A stretch of 64,000 nt of DNA from Albula goreensis (Eukaryota > Chordata > Actinopteri > Albuliformes > Albulidae): contig CM040746.1 in NCBI GenBank assembly GCA_022829145.1, positions 2,326,731 to 2,390,730 of the forward strand, read 5' to 3'. Every line of letters begins with the position of its first letter. Position 1 is the stretch's first letter. The position numbers and the translations under genes are program-made. Below are positions 13,918 through 24,079 of this stretch, piece by piece. A model generated the notes under the pieces. It saw only the letters and a list, made by a program, of their open reading frames with translations, did not search any database and was not told where the DNA came from.

Positions 13918-14166
13918 GTGTGGAGAGATTCACTGACCGAAGGAAGTGCAGTCTCAGTCGCGTGACCGGGTCTGAAGCCAGGCTGGTGGGGGTTCAGCAG
14001 GTAATTCTGAGAAAGGAAGAGAGACAGTTGATTAGAGGCAGCATACTCAAGAGTTTTGGAGAGAAAAGGGAGAAGGGACGCAGGGCGGTAGCTATGGATA
14101 ACAGAGGGGTCCATGGTGGTTTTCTTCAGTGGCAGGGTGATGTAGTCGTGAGGTAGGTGAGGTATG
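13918..14166 (-). mobile_element. captured L2-like LINE fragment 2 (short)
   Basis: A 249-bp piece of the same reverse transcriptase as fragment 1, covering only the upstream part in LINE sense (HSYRPASLLPFLSKTLE and GFRPGHATETAL on the minus strand). Its upper edge (GAGGTAGGTGAGG) is the same as in the other copies. Its lower edge lies inside the RT, where satellite CAGTG meets LINE CAGTGTGG, a 5-nt microhomology. It differs from fragment 1 by several substitutions, so it is an older or independently diverged copy. The fold-back junction near 41506 interrupts the paralogue of this fragment. Confidence 0.88.
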
Positions 14167-16086
14167 TAGAATCGTGGGTAAGGGGGTTAAACACTCGGGT
14201 AGTGTACGAGGTTGGAGGGTTAAACACTGGGGAAAAACAGTGGGTCAGGGGGTTAAACACAGGGGTAGAATAGTGGTTAGGGGGGTTAAACACTGGGGTA
14301 GAAGAGTGAGTGAGGGGTTAAACGAAAGGGGAGAAGAATGGGAAAGAGGGATAAACACTGGGGTAGAATAATGGGAAAGAGGGTTAGACACTGAGGTAGA
14401 ACAGTGAGCAAGGGGGTTAAACACTGGGGTAGAATTGTGAGTAAGGGTTAAACAATGGGGAAGAAAAGTGGAAAGGGGGTTCAACACTGGGGGAGGATAG
14501 TGGGTAGGAGGGTAAAACACTGGGGTAGAAAAGTGGGTAGGGGGGTTAAACACTGGGGTAGAATCATGAATAAGAGGGTTCAACACTGGGGTAGAAAAGC
14601 AGGAACGGTGGTGAAACACTGGGGTAGAATAGGGAGTAAGGGTTAAACACTGGATAATCGTGGGTTTGGGGGTTAAACACTGGGGCAGAATATAAGTTAA
14701 GGGGGTAAACACTGGGGTTGAAAAGTGAATCAGGGGGTTAAACACTGGGGTAGAATAGTGAGTTAGGGGGTTTAAAACTGGGGTAGAAAAGTGGGTTGGG
14801 GGGTTAAACACTTGGGTAGAAGAGTGGGTTCGGGGGTTAAACCCTGGGGTAAAATATTAAGTTAGGGGGTTAAACACTGGGTTCGAATCGTGAGAAAGGG
14901 GGTTTAACACTTGGGTATAATTGTGAGAAAGGGGGTTCAACACTGGGGTAGAATTGTGGGTAGGTGGGTGAAACACTGGGGTAGAATCGTGGGTTGGGGG
15001 GTTAAACACTTAGGTAGAATCATGAATAAGAGGGTTAAACACTGGGGTAAAAAAGCAGGAACAGAGGTTAAACACTGGGGTAGAATAGGGAGTAAGGGGG
15101 TTAAACACTAGAATAAAAAACACTGAAAATAAGCGGTTCACTGGGGTACACTGGGTAGAATACTGAAAAGCAGGAACAATGGGGTGGAGGAAGAGGGTTA
15201 AACACTGGAGAAACACTGGGGTAGTGTACTCGGTTGGAGGGTTAAACACTGGGGAGGAACAGTGGGTAAGGGGGTAAAACACTGGGGTAGAAAAGTGAGT
15301 GAGCGAGTTAAACACTGGGGTAGAATCGTGAATCAGAGGATGAAACACTGGGGTAGAAAAGTGGGTTAGGGGGTTAAACACTGGGGAAGAATGTGAGTAA
15401 GGGGGTTAAACACTGGGGTAGAAAAGTGGGGAGGGGGTTAAACACGAGGTTAGAGTGGTGGGTAGGGGGTGAAACACTGGGGAGAATCTGGGGGGGTTAG
15501 AATCGTAGAATCATGGGGGGTTTAAACACTAGGTAGAAACACTTGGGTAGAATAGTGGGTAAGGGAGGTTTAACACTGGGGCAGAATGTTAAGTTATGGG
15601 GGTAAACACTGGGGTTGAGAGGTGAAAGACGGGGTTAAACACTGGGGTAGAATCACGGGAACAGGGGTTAAACACTGGGGTAGAATCATGGGTTGGAGGG
15701 TAAAACACTGGGGTAGAATTGTGAATAAGAGGGTTAAACAATGGGGTAGAAAAGCGTGAATGGGGGTTAAACACTGGGGTAAAACAGTGGGTAGGAGGTA
15801 AAAACATGGGGGTAGAATAGTGGGTTGGGGGGTTAAACACTGGGGTAGAATAGTGGGTAAGGAGATTAAAACACTGGGTAGAATTGGGAGAAGGGGTTAA
15901 ACACTGGGGTTAATGGTGAATTTGGGGTTAAACACTGGGGAAGAATTGCAGGAAGGGGGTAAACACTTGGGGGTAAAAAAGTGGGTAGGGGTCAAACACT
16001 GGGGTAGAATTGGGGTTGGGGTTAAACACTTAGGTAGAATAGTGAGGATAAGGGGGTTAAACACTGGGGTCGAAAAGTGGGTAAGG
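14167..16086 (-). repeat. 33-bp satellite array, G-rich orientation (block 4)
   Basis: Satellite monomers fill the interval between LINE fragments 2 and 3. About 14380-14650 and 14900-15110 carry related runs (both contain GAATAAGAGGGTT next to AGCAGGAAC-type monomers), which points to local segmental duplication. Around 15115-15200 several monomers are broken by short non-canonical sequence. No gene is seen. Confidence 0.94.
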
Positions 16087-16933
16087 AAAAATCTGCACGC
16101 CCGACTCACCGCTGCGATGTTCTCAGAGGGGGCCAGCTTGTTGTCAAACACCACTTCCAGGTTCTTGGCGCAGGATGATGCTGACAGGATGGTGTCACCC
16201 AGGGTCATGGAGAGGTCAAGCGATGGAGAGGATGGAGCAGGAAAGAAGAGGAGCCCTGACTTATCTGGGTTGAGCTTAAGATGGTGGGTCCATCCAGCTC
16301 TGCATATCCCAGAGACGAAAGAGACCCAAGCGGAGACCTGTGAGTGAGAGGAGAGAACGAGAAAGAGCTGGGTGCCATCGGCATAACAATGGAGGGACAA
16401 GCCATGGGCAGAGATGACAGGTCCAAGACAAAGGGTATAACGAGTGAAGAGCAGTGGACCAAGAACAGGGCCTTGAGGAAATCCTGTCGCAAGCGGATGG
16501 GGTGCCTATACCGCACCATCCCAGGCAACCTGAAAGGAGCGACCAGAAAGGTAGGACTCAATCCGGCCAAGTGCGGTGCCACGGATCCCAAAGCAGCCAG
16601 CGAGGACAGGAGGATGGAGTGGTTGACAGTGTCGAAGGCAGCCGATAGGTCCAGGAGGATCCGAATGGAAGAAAGGGAGGCAGTCTGTGCAGTGTGGAGA
16701 GATTCACTCACCGAGAGAAGTGCAGTCTCAGTCCAGTGACCGGGTCTGAAGCCAGACTGGTGGGGTCCAGCAGGTTATTCTGAAAAAGGAAGAGACAGTT
16801 GATAAGAGGCAGCACGCTCAAGAGTTTTGGAGAGGGAGAAGGGACACAGGGCAGTAGCTATGGATAACAGAGGGGTCCATGGTGGTTTCTTTCAGTAGCA
16901 GGGGTGATGTAGTCGTGAGGCAGGTGAGGTAGG
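16087..16933 (-). mobile_element. captured L2-like LINE fragment 3 (longest copy)
   Basis: The most complete copy of the captured reverse-transcriptase piece. It has the same two edges as fragment 1 but keeps about 60 bp between motifs A and C, where the minus strand reads [19 protein letters not shown] before the motif C region. Motif C is YADG instead of YADD, so a catalytic aspartate is lost. Motif A ([19 protein letters not shown]) is intact. Frameshifts separate the segments. The retained middle segment suggests this copy is closer to the originally captured sequence, and that the deletion in fragments 1, 7 and 8 arose later and was then amplified. Confidence 0.9.
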
Positions 16934-17307
16934 TAGAATCGTGGGTAAGGGGGTTAAACACTGGGGTAGAAGGGGGCGTAAGGAGGTTAAACACTGTGGC
17001 AGAATAGTGGGTTGGGGGTTAAACAAGAGGGTAGAATAGGGGTAAGGGGGTTTAACACAGGGTAGAAAAGTGAGGAAGGGGGTGAAACACTGGGGTAGAA
17101 GAGTGGGTTGGGTGCAAAAACAGGGGGTAGAATATTGGGCTTGGGGTTAAACACTGGAGTAGAATCATGAGTGGGAGGGTAAAACACTGCGGAAGAATTT
17201 TGGGTTGCGGGGTTAAACACTGGGGTAGAATATTGGGTGGGGGAGTTAAACACTGGGGTTCAATAGTGAGTAAGGGGTTACACACTGGGGTAGAATCGTG
17301 GGTAGGG
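16934..17307 (-). repeat. 33-bp satellite segment, G-rich orientation (block 5)
   Basis: About eleven monomers between the long LINE fragment and the first short stub. Its last part (from about 17060, GAGTGGGAGGGTAAAACAC onward) is repeated before each of the next LINE stubs, so it belongs to the ~0.7-kb higher-order unit. Confidence 0.93.
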
Positions 17308-17440
17308 AAAATCTGCACGCCCGACTCACCGCTGCAATGTTCTCGGAGACGGTCAGCTTGTTGTCAAACACCACTTTGAGGTTCTTCGCGCAGGATGATG
17401 GTGACAGGATGGTGTCACCCAGGAGACAGAGAGTGAGTAT
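17308..17440 (-). mobile_element. captured LINE 3'-side stub, copy 4
   Basis: About 115 bp match the lower edge of fragments 1 and 3 (AAATCTGCACGCCCGACTC through GTGTCACCCAGG), followed by ~17 bp of filler (AGACAGAGAGTGAGTAT) before satellite resumes. In LINE sense this is only the segment that encodes the end of the captured RT piece. Its break point and filler are the same in the next two stubs, so all three derive from one deletion event. Confidence 0.88.
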
Positions 17441-18016
17441 AGTGGGTTAGAATAGTGTTGTGGGGTGAAACACTGGGGTAAAACAGTCAGTAAGAGGTTA
17501 GACTGAGGTAGAACAGTGAGCAAGGGGTTAAACCCTGGGGTAGAGCAGTTGGTAAGGGGTTAAAAACTGGGGCAGAAGGGAGAGTAAGAGGTTAATCACA
17601 CGTTTACAAAAGTGTGTAAGGGGGTAAACACTGCCATTGAATGATGGGTTGGGGGGTTAAACACTGGGGTAGAATCGTGACTAGGAGGGTAAAACACTGG
17701 GGTAGAATATTGGGCAGGGGAGTTAAACACTGGGGTAGAATCGTGAGTGGGAGGGTAAAACACTGGGGTAGAAAAGTGGGTTTGGGGGTTAAACACGAGG
17801 TTAGAATAGTGGGTAAGGGGGGTTAAACACTGGGGAACAAGAGTGAGGAAGGGGGTGAAACACTGGGGTAGAATCGTGAGTGGGAGGGTAAAACACTGCG
17901 GAAGAATTTTGGGTTGCGGGGTTAAACACTGGGGTAGAATATTGGGTGGGGAGTTAAACACTGGGGTTCAATAGTGAGTAAGGGGGTTACACACTGGGGT
18001 AGAATCGTGGGTAAGG

Positions 18017-18150
18017 AAAAATCTGCACGCCCGACTCACCGCTGCAATGTTCTCGGAGACGGTCAGCTTGTTGTCAAACACCACTTTGAGGTTCTTCGCG
18101 CAGGATGATGGTGACAGGATGGTGTCACCCAGGGAGACAGAGAGTGAGTA
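18017..18150 (-). mobile_element. captured LINE 3'-side stub, copy 5
   Basis: Same as the stub at 17308 with the same truncation point and filler. It sits in the second copy of the 0.7-kb higher-order unit. Confidence 0.88.
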
Positions 18151-18698
18151 TAGTGGGTTAGAATAGTGTTGTGGGGTGAAACACTGGGGTAAAACAGTCA
18201 GTAAGAGGGTTAGACTGAGGTAGGACAGTGAGCAAGGGGGTTAAACCCTGGGGTAGAGCAGTTGGTAAGGGGGTTAAAAACTGGGGCAGAATGGAGAGTA
18301 AGGGGTTAATCACGCATTTACAAAAGTGTGTAAGGGGGTAAACACTGCCATTGAATGGTGGGTTGGGGGGTTAAACACTGGGGTAGAATCGTGACTAGGA
18401 GGGTAAAACACTGGGGTAGAATATTGGGCAGGGGAGTTAAACACTGGGGTAGAATCGTGAGTGGGAGGGTAAAACACTGGGGTAGAATCGTGAGTGGGAG
18501 GGTAAAACACTGGGGTAGAAAAGTGGGTTTGGGGGTTAAACACGAGGTTAGAATAGTGGGTAAGGGGGGTTAAACACTGGGGAACAAGAGTGAGGAAGGG
18601 GGGTAAACACTGGGGTAGAATATTGGGTGGGGGAGTTAAACACTGGGGTTCAATAGTGAGTAAGGGGGTTACACACTGGGGTAGAATCGTGGGTAAGG

Positions 18699-18832
18699 AA
18701 AAATCTGCATGCCCGACTCACCGCTGCAATGTTCTTGGAGACGGTCAGCTTGTTGTCAAACACCACTTTGAGGTTCTTCGCGCAGGATGATGGTGACTGG
18801 ATGGTGTCACCCAGGGAGACAGAGAGTGAGTA
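18699..18832 (-). mobile_element. captured LINE 3'-side stub, copy 6
   Basis: Third stub, with the same edges as copies 4 and 5 and a few substitutions (CTGCATGCC for CTGCACGCC, GTGACTGG for GTGACAGG). Confidence 0.87.
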
Positions 18833-19666
18833 TAGTGGGTTAGAATAGTGTTGTGGGGGTGAAACACTGGGGTAAAACAGTCAGTAAGAGGGTTAGACTG
18901 AGGTAGAACAGTGAGCAAGGGGGTTAAACCCTGGGGTAGAGCAGTTGGTAAGGGGGTTAAAAACTGGGGCAGAATGGAGGGTAAGGGGGTTAATCACGCG
19001 TTTACAAAAGTGTGTAAGGGGGTAAACACTGCCATTGAATGGTGGGTTGGGGTTAAACACTGGGGTAGAATCGTGACTAGGAGGGTAAAACACTGGGGTA
19101 GAATAGTGGGTAAGGGGGGTTAAACGCTGGGGCAGAATATGAAGTTAAGGGGGTAAACATTGGGGTTGAAAAGTGAATAAGGGGGTTAAATACTGGGGTA
19201 GAATTGTGGGAACAGGGGTTAAACACTGGGGTAGAATAGTGGGTTAGAGGGTAAAGCACTTGGGTAGAGAAGTGGGTTGGGGGCAAAAACAGGGGGGTAG
19301 AATATTGGGCAGGGGGTTGAACACTGGGGTAGAATCGTGAGTGGGAGGCTTAAACACTGGGCGAGAATACTGAGGAAGGGGGTTAAACACAGGGGTGGAA
19401 TAGTGGGAAAGGGGGATAAAAACTCGGGGAGAATTGTGAGTAAGGGGGTTAAACACTGGGGTAGAATCGTGGGTTGTGGGGTTAAACACTGGGCGAGAAT
19501 ACTGAGTCCCCTTACCCAACCCACTATTCCACCCCTGTGTTTAACCCCCTTGTTAAACACAGGGGTGGAATAGTGGGTTGGGTGGGTAAACACTGGGCAA
19601 GAAGAGTGAGTAAGGGGATTAAACCCTGGGGTAGAATAATTTGGAAGGGGGTTAAACATTGGTGTA
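18833..19666 (-). repeat. 33-bp satellite, G-rich orientation, up to the transposon island (block 6)
   Basis: Satellite after the last LINE stub. It includes the end of the 0.7-kb higher-order unit and then ordinary monomers, with one short inverted stretch at 19514-19545. The array stops at GGTGTA (19661-19666), where AT-rich non-satellite DNA begins. Confidence 0.93.
19514..19583. repeat. perfect 32-bp inverted repeat (one inverted monomer)
   Basis: Bases 19514-19545 are the exact reverse complement of 19552-19583, with a 6-nt spacer. One C-rich monomer lies head-to-head with a G-rich one inside an otherwise G-rich array. On one strand this would fold into a 32-bp hairpin. Confidence 0.95.
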
Positions 19667-20029
19667 TTTCTGAGGAAAGTAAATGGGAAAAGTGTAGTTG
19701 TACAAAGCTTGACTTTGTTATTCAGCACTATCTTTACAGAGGGATAGAATAAAGAGATAGCTGCTCTTAAAGTATAAAATAATACTGACAGACACTGTGT
19801 GTAACAAACAAAGAAAAAGATTGATGGCGATACTGAAAAGCTTCTGCCTTGCACTGCTAACAGTAATAACATCGTTCTTCCTACTTGCCATAACTTCCTG
19901 TAGGATTGCTGTAAGCGCAAAAAAATAAAAAAAAAAACAACCATGAGATGGCTCTCACAAAAAAGAACATGCATAAGAGAATGCAATGAGTTCCAGAACA
20001 ATTGCCTTACCTCAAAAATTGAATTAACT

Positions 20030-20127
20030 GGATTGCCACCAAACTTTCTCAGTTTTCCACTGAATATGATCGAAAACCATGTCCATTCACTGCCCAGGAT
20101 ATCAAGAGTCATCAGAAATGTTTCTGA
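20030..20127 (+). repeat. 98-bp direct repeat, copy A
   Basis: Runs from GGATTGCCACCAAACTTTCT to TTTCTGA and matches 20957-21054 with roughly ten differences. It is directly followed by GGAGAGTAAATGG, which also occurs at the left edge of the island (19667 onward). Confidence 0.9.
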
Positions 20128-20956
20128 GGAGAGTAAATGGAAAAGTGTAGTTCCCCAGAAATCAGGAAAAAGCATAAGATTGTATAGCCTTACCTCAAAA
20201 ATTGAAAAAAATTGGTATTCCATTCTCAATGCGCATGGCTGCGCATATAAATAGACAGACAAACACCAAAGAAAGTCTTGTCCTTTTTATTGTTCTGAAG
20301 AGCTTCCTTTGAAGGTGTGAACTGAAATAAATACAAATAGTATTCACTATCATGCTAAATACATGGCACAGAAGGATAGCTTAGTTATCTTCGCTTTGAT
20401 TTGCTTCCAAAGAATCCTTTACCAAAACAAAATGAGAAAAGATCGTAGCCATGCATTTCTACAGCATTATGTTCCACTGAAAATATGACTATAGCTTCAT
20501 AAACTCCCTTATGTACTGATAAATGACTAAGTCTAAAACAACAGTGATAAACAGATTTGGATAACAAACATGGTGCTGAGACGTGAGTTAGCAAGCTACC
20601 ATTTAACAACTCGTTTACCACACAACAAGCTAACAATATGCCTCGTATTCAAAGGTATTTAACATAGGCTTCTGACAAAAGTTAAAGAAACAATTGCTTT
20701 TACAATATCGTATGGAAGAAACTTACAAGCAATGCTTTCACAAGGACTCCACATGAAATTAGGAAATAGCTTCTTGAATTCTTCCGAAAGCCGAAATTCG
20801 CCAAAGCAAGTGACTATATTTAGTTCTACGTCATTACGTTGTTTAGATCACCAATTGCGACGAAGCTAGTGTAAAATTAGAAACTAGAATGTAGTTGCTT
20901 TTAAAGACCACAAGATGGCGGAAATATTCGTTAGGTAATTGTAATACATCACAATA

Positions 20957-21054
20957 GGATTGCCACAGAAATTTCTCAGTTTTCCACTCAATATGATAGA
21001 AAACCATGTCCATTAACTGCCCAGGATACCAAGAGTCTTCAGAAATGTTTCTGA
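20957..21054 (+). repeat. 98-bp direct repeat, copy B
   Basis: Second copy in the same orientation, 927 bp from copy A. Both contain the shared stretch TCAGTTTTCCACT and CATGTCCATT. The family could be an LTR remnant or a non-autonomous element; I recognise neither. Confidence 0.9.
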
Positions 21055-21454
21055 CTTTGTTTACGGACACTTTGAAGAGAAGAAAAAAACAACACTGGTA
21101 TGTGCATGCCTACGTTAAAATAAAACACAATTTTGCAGGGCTACTTGAGTCCTCTCCTTGTGGAAAATTAATCAAATGAAAATAGTCCACTTTGAAATAA
21201 ATAAAACATACAGCAGTGGCCAGATAATTTTAAAATAAAAAGAGTAAACATGAATACAGCTTGTACATAATTATGACTTAAGTCCATTTCAGTGTGCCCT
21301 TGTAGGTACACCGTCTTCCCCTTCTGTTTTTCATCACACAGCGATCAACCGTTCAGCCTGCATGGGCATACAAGAAATCTAGCTCAGTGTCGAAAATAGA
21401 CTAAATATATATATATAAAAATGATAGCATATAAAATGACACTGTTCTCACCTT

Positions 21455-22090
21455 TTAGTGTGATTTCTGTTTCTGAACGTTACTTCTGAGCTTCTTCTTA
21501 TCGGGGCTGCAAGAAGTGAATTTGATCTTCATGCAGGACTGCAGGCTGTCATCAGCAAGGCGAGAGCGGGGTTTGGACTTTATGTGGTTCATGTTAGAGA
21601 AAACCTGCTCAAAAAAGTATGTGGATCCAAACATGGACAGGACTATAAAAGCATACTTTTTCATGTTCACATACAGGTCAGGAATGGCATTCCACGTGTC
21701 AAATAAAAGTTTGTCGGCTTTGGGGAGGCTCTCAATCTTTTGTCCTCCTGAGAGAGAAGAGCCCGCTGTCGGGCTTCATCCTCCAGGTCAGTGGTCATTC
21801 TTTTGAATTTGGCCATCCATAAGTCTTTTCATCAGCATGATTTATTGCTGTGAACGGACAAGTTCAGTTTCAAGATCCAGCATGATTTAACCTCTGAATT
21901 CACCGAATCTTTCCCCAAATGCAGTTTGCATTGCTGTGATTGCTCGCTGCAAATATTCACAATTTATGGTCTTGTGAACTTTTGTTGATAAGTCGCCTGC
22001 GGGAAGAACATGCGGGAGGATGAGAGGTTTTGGCGGTGGATGCAGGGTGTGTCCATATTTTAGTGGACAAAGTTTGGATATTTGCAACAA
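21455..22090 (-). pseudogene. decayed hAT (Charlie/ZBED-like) transposase remnant
   Basis: The minus strand encodes the C-terminal hAT dimerisation domain: LFDTWNAIPDLYVNMKK, then LSMFGSTYFFEQVFSNMN, then HIKSKPRSRLADDSLQSC. In this family MFGSTY...EQ.FS.MN.IKSK.RSRL...L.SC is the diagnostic block, so the assignment is strong. Upstream at 22090-21887 a second piece (NCEYLQRAITAMQTAF, GERFGEFR) matches the region that precedes the dimerisation domain. Between the two lie a stop codon and at least one frameshift (about 21765), and much of the intervening catalytic region is missing. The N-terminal BED finger and most catalytic residues are absent, so it is not functional. Such transposases cut and paste DNA in the nucleus. 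Confidence 0.85.
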
Positions 22091-22237
22091 AAATTTTTAC
22101 TATTATTAACATTCAATTTAATCATTCAGAGCATAGTGATAGCGTACATAGTGATAGCATACAGAGCATAGCGTAAATACATATGAAACAGCTGATTTAA
22201 TTTTGAAAAATTCTTTTGTACTTCTTTTTTTTCCCTA

Positions 22238-22305
22238 GCTGGTAGGAGCCACAGCAGGGGGGCCAAAAAGTCGAATGCGGCTCGCGAGCCATAGCTTTTG
22301 TATAT
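22238..22305 (-). mobile_element. probable hAT terminal-region sequence
   Basis: The minus strand reads GGCTCGCGAGCCGCATTCGA and then CCCCCCTGCTGTGGCTCC. This combination is typical of the 5' terminal region of vertebrate Charlie-type hAT elements, and it lies upstream of the minus-strand transposase remnant in the expected orientation. GGCTCGCGAGCC is itself a 12-bp palindrome. I cannot define the terminal inverted repeat or a target-site duplication. Confidence 0.65.
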
Positions 22306-22420
22306 ATGACAATTATATTGAATGATGTCGTATAATAAAATATGATTATAAATTCACGTTTGGTCAGTACAAAACATTGAATTAACAACACAACATAAAT
22401 GACAATGACGCCATCTACTA
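22306..22420. other. AT-rich spacer
   Basis: AT-rich sequence between the hAT terminus and the LTR-element leader. I see no gene or repeat in it. Confidence 0.5.
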
Positions 22421-24059
22421 TCTAGGTGAAACTTGCCACCTAGCTTCCCAGAAAACCGTAAGCACAGCGATAACTGCGAAAACTAGATTACTGAGGCGGC
22501 CACCGGTCCAAACACAAAAAGACAAACAGACACAGACCTCACGACAATCCTTTTCAAAATTATACGCAAGCTTCCCAGGAAGGCTGCAGCCTCTCACCTG
22601 AGGTACCGATGCCGTCAAAACAATCAGATTGGCGTCAGACACTTTCCTAGGTTGTATCTTAACTCACCTAGTTTCCCAGGAACCAGAGGTCTTACCTGGG
22701 CCTCCCGTCGGCCAAACACAAAACCTTGTAAATCCTCAAAGGAAATTCATAAGGTAAACAACCCAGGTAGGCAATAACCTCACCCCGTGGGTCTAAAACA
22801 CAACAGACAACAATTAATCCATGAAGACAATTTGAACTGACCAAACATGTATCTCCTAACTATTATTATTATTTTTATTATCAGGTTATATATAGGCTAA
22901 TATTATCGTGGATTTTTAAATAGAAGACGATTAGCCATAGCCTATAATTACACATATAATTATAGTTATGAAGTTACGACTATGGGTACCCTTTATTGGC
23001 CAACACATTACACATGAAACAACATACAAGGAAAACAAAAAGACAGTGGCGTGATTCCTGGCAGTTATGGCTGCAGTCCCACTAACTCACCATTTGACCT
23101 TCCTCCCGGCAAAAACAAAACCCTTGCCTCTCAACGGCAAGTACACAACGGCAAGTTCTCCCGAACCTCCGCAAAAATTTTACCCAAATCCCTGGGTCCC
23201 CAGTGGGTCAACCTGAATCTACGCCGGACACAAAGCGCTTTCCCGGGGACCTGCAGACTGTTGCTTGCCCAGTCCCACCCGGGTTAACCCAATCGGACCA
23301 AACATAAAACACAAAACATTAATCAAAACAACTTGGCGTCTCCCGAACTGCCCCAAGATGTCCAACCCAGATCCTCTGAGTATTCAAACACAAAATCTTG
23401 CCGTCCTCCCAGAACTGCCCCAAGATAACCAACCCCAGATGCCCTGGGTATTAAATCATAAAACAATTTTGGCGTCCTCCCGAACTGCCCCAAGATAACC
23501 ACCCCAGATCCCCAGGGTATTAAATCATAAAACGATCTTGGCATCCTCCCGAACTGCCCCAAGACGTCACACAAAAACAACCTTGGGGTCCTCCCGAACA
23601 TCCACAAGGTGTCCTGCCCAGATCCCCTGGGCCTCCGATGGGGGTCGAAACGATAGACAATGTTTAAACAAGAAAAACAATTCAAACGATCTAGACTATT
23701 ATAATGAAACAGCACGAACCATACGAATGGACAATTTAAACTGACCAGACTATCCGAATGGACAGATTAAACAGGACGAACGAAACTTCAGACTCATGAC
23801 GAACTTCAAACAGACATTAAACTCTGAAAAAATTAAAGAATATGACATCTATCACAAGATACACATTTAACAAGAAAAGTCTTTAACTACGATCACGGAA
23901 CTCCCTCAACATATTTAACAGGATTCGTACCACTAGGTAGAGTGCTCAAGTTCCTACAGGTCTATCTCCTGCGATTACGTGAACTATGAGATGGTAACAT
24001 CAACATACTCACCTGGCTTCACAAGACGGAGACCAGAAGGAAATTCGAGACAAACTCTA
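22421..24059 (-). mobile_element. leader / 5' internal region of a truncated LTR retrotransposon
   Basis: This stretch follows the LTR and primer binding site on the minus strand. It has no recognisable gag or pol motif in any frame. It contains recurrent CTCCCG, CCCAAGAT, ACACAAAAC and CCTGGG motifs, regularly spaced in 23332-23640 and more degenerate at 22420-22800 and 23050-23290. An ATT-rich stretch at 22861-22885 and AT-rich sequence to about 22980 may be a separate insertion. The 3' LTR and coding region are missing, so the element is truncated. The left limit is uncertain. Confidence 0.55.
23332..23640 (-). repeat. ~70-bp tandem repeat in the LTR-element leader
   Basis: Unit starts (CTTGGCGTC or close variants on the + strand) fall at 23332, 23397, 23468, 23537 and 23582, spacings of about 65, 71, 69 and 45 bp. 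Each unit carries TCCCGAACTGCCCCAAGA, then CCCAGATCCC(C)TGGG, then ATTAAATCATAAAAC in the central copies. The minus-strand frame is open and shows a 23-residue periodicity (LGQFGR...FYDLIP), but this is simply the 69-bp repeat translated. Confidence 0.88.
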
Positions 24060-24076
24060 CCCTGCTCGCAGCGCCA
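24060..24076 (-). other. candidate primer binding site (tRNA-Ser-like)
   Basis: Minus-strand TGGCGCTGCGAGCAGGG lies 3 nt inside the LTR end. Its complement ends in CGCCA and, from memory, closely resembles the 3' end of a vertebrate serine tRNA including CCA. Position and the TGG start fit an LTR-retrotransposon primer site; the tRNA identity is an inference. Confidence 0.65.
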
Positions 24077-24079
24077 AAT

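Larger units (their letters stand above)
17311..18832 (-). repeat. ~0.7-kb higher-order satellite unit in tandem, each with a LINE stub
   Basis: The LINE stub start recurs at 17311, 18021 and 18703, spacings of 710 and 682 bp. Between stubs the same ordered monomer variants recur: ACAGTCAGTAAGAGG, a TAGACTGAGG monomer, GCAAGGGG with TTAAACCCTGG, and a monomer containing TTTACAAAAGTGTGTAAG. The unit continues after the third stub to about 19080. The second interval differs by a monomer or so, the signature of unequal exchange. Near-identity of the copies implies recent amplification. Confidence 0.92.
19667..21454. other. AT-rich unique island, no gene recognised
   Basis: The sequence changes sharply from satellite to AT-rich DNA. 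It contains a 98-bp direct repeat (annotated separately), a third partial copy of the same family at 19667-19705 (TTTCTGAGGAAAGTAAATGG, compare 20121), a twice-used CTTACCTCAAAAATTGAA (20007 and 20190), an A-rich run near 19920-19940 and a short TA run near 21405. A long minus-strand reading frame crosses from here into satellite but has no domain I recognise and ends in 11-residue periodic sequence, so I do not call it. The internal repeats suggest non-coding remnants of an older transposon. Confidence 0.7.

Noticed and set aside
19219..20262. 347-residue minus-strand open frame, half of it non-periodic
   Set aside because: The N-terminal half is AT-rich, hydrophobic and low in complexity with no recognised domain. 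It overlaps the repeat family at 20030 and then runs into satellite. I judge it a chance frame.
23323..23715. 130-residue minus-strand frame with 23-residue repeats (LGQFGR..FYDLIP)
   Set aside because: The peptide repeat equals the ~70-bp leader minisatellite, and the frame has no start context or domain.
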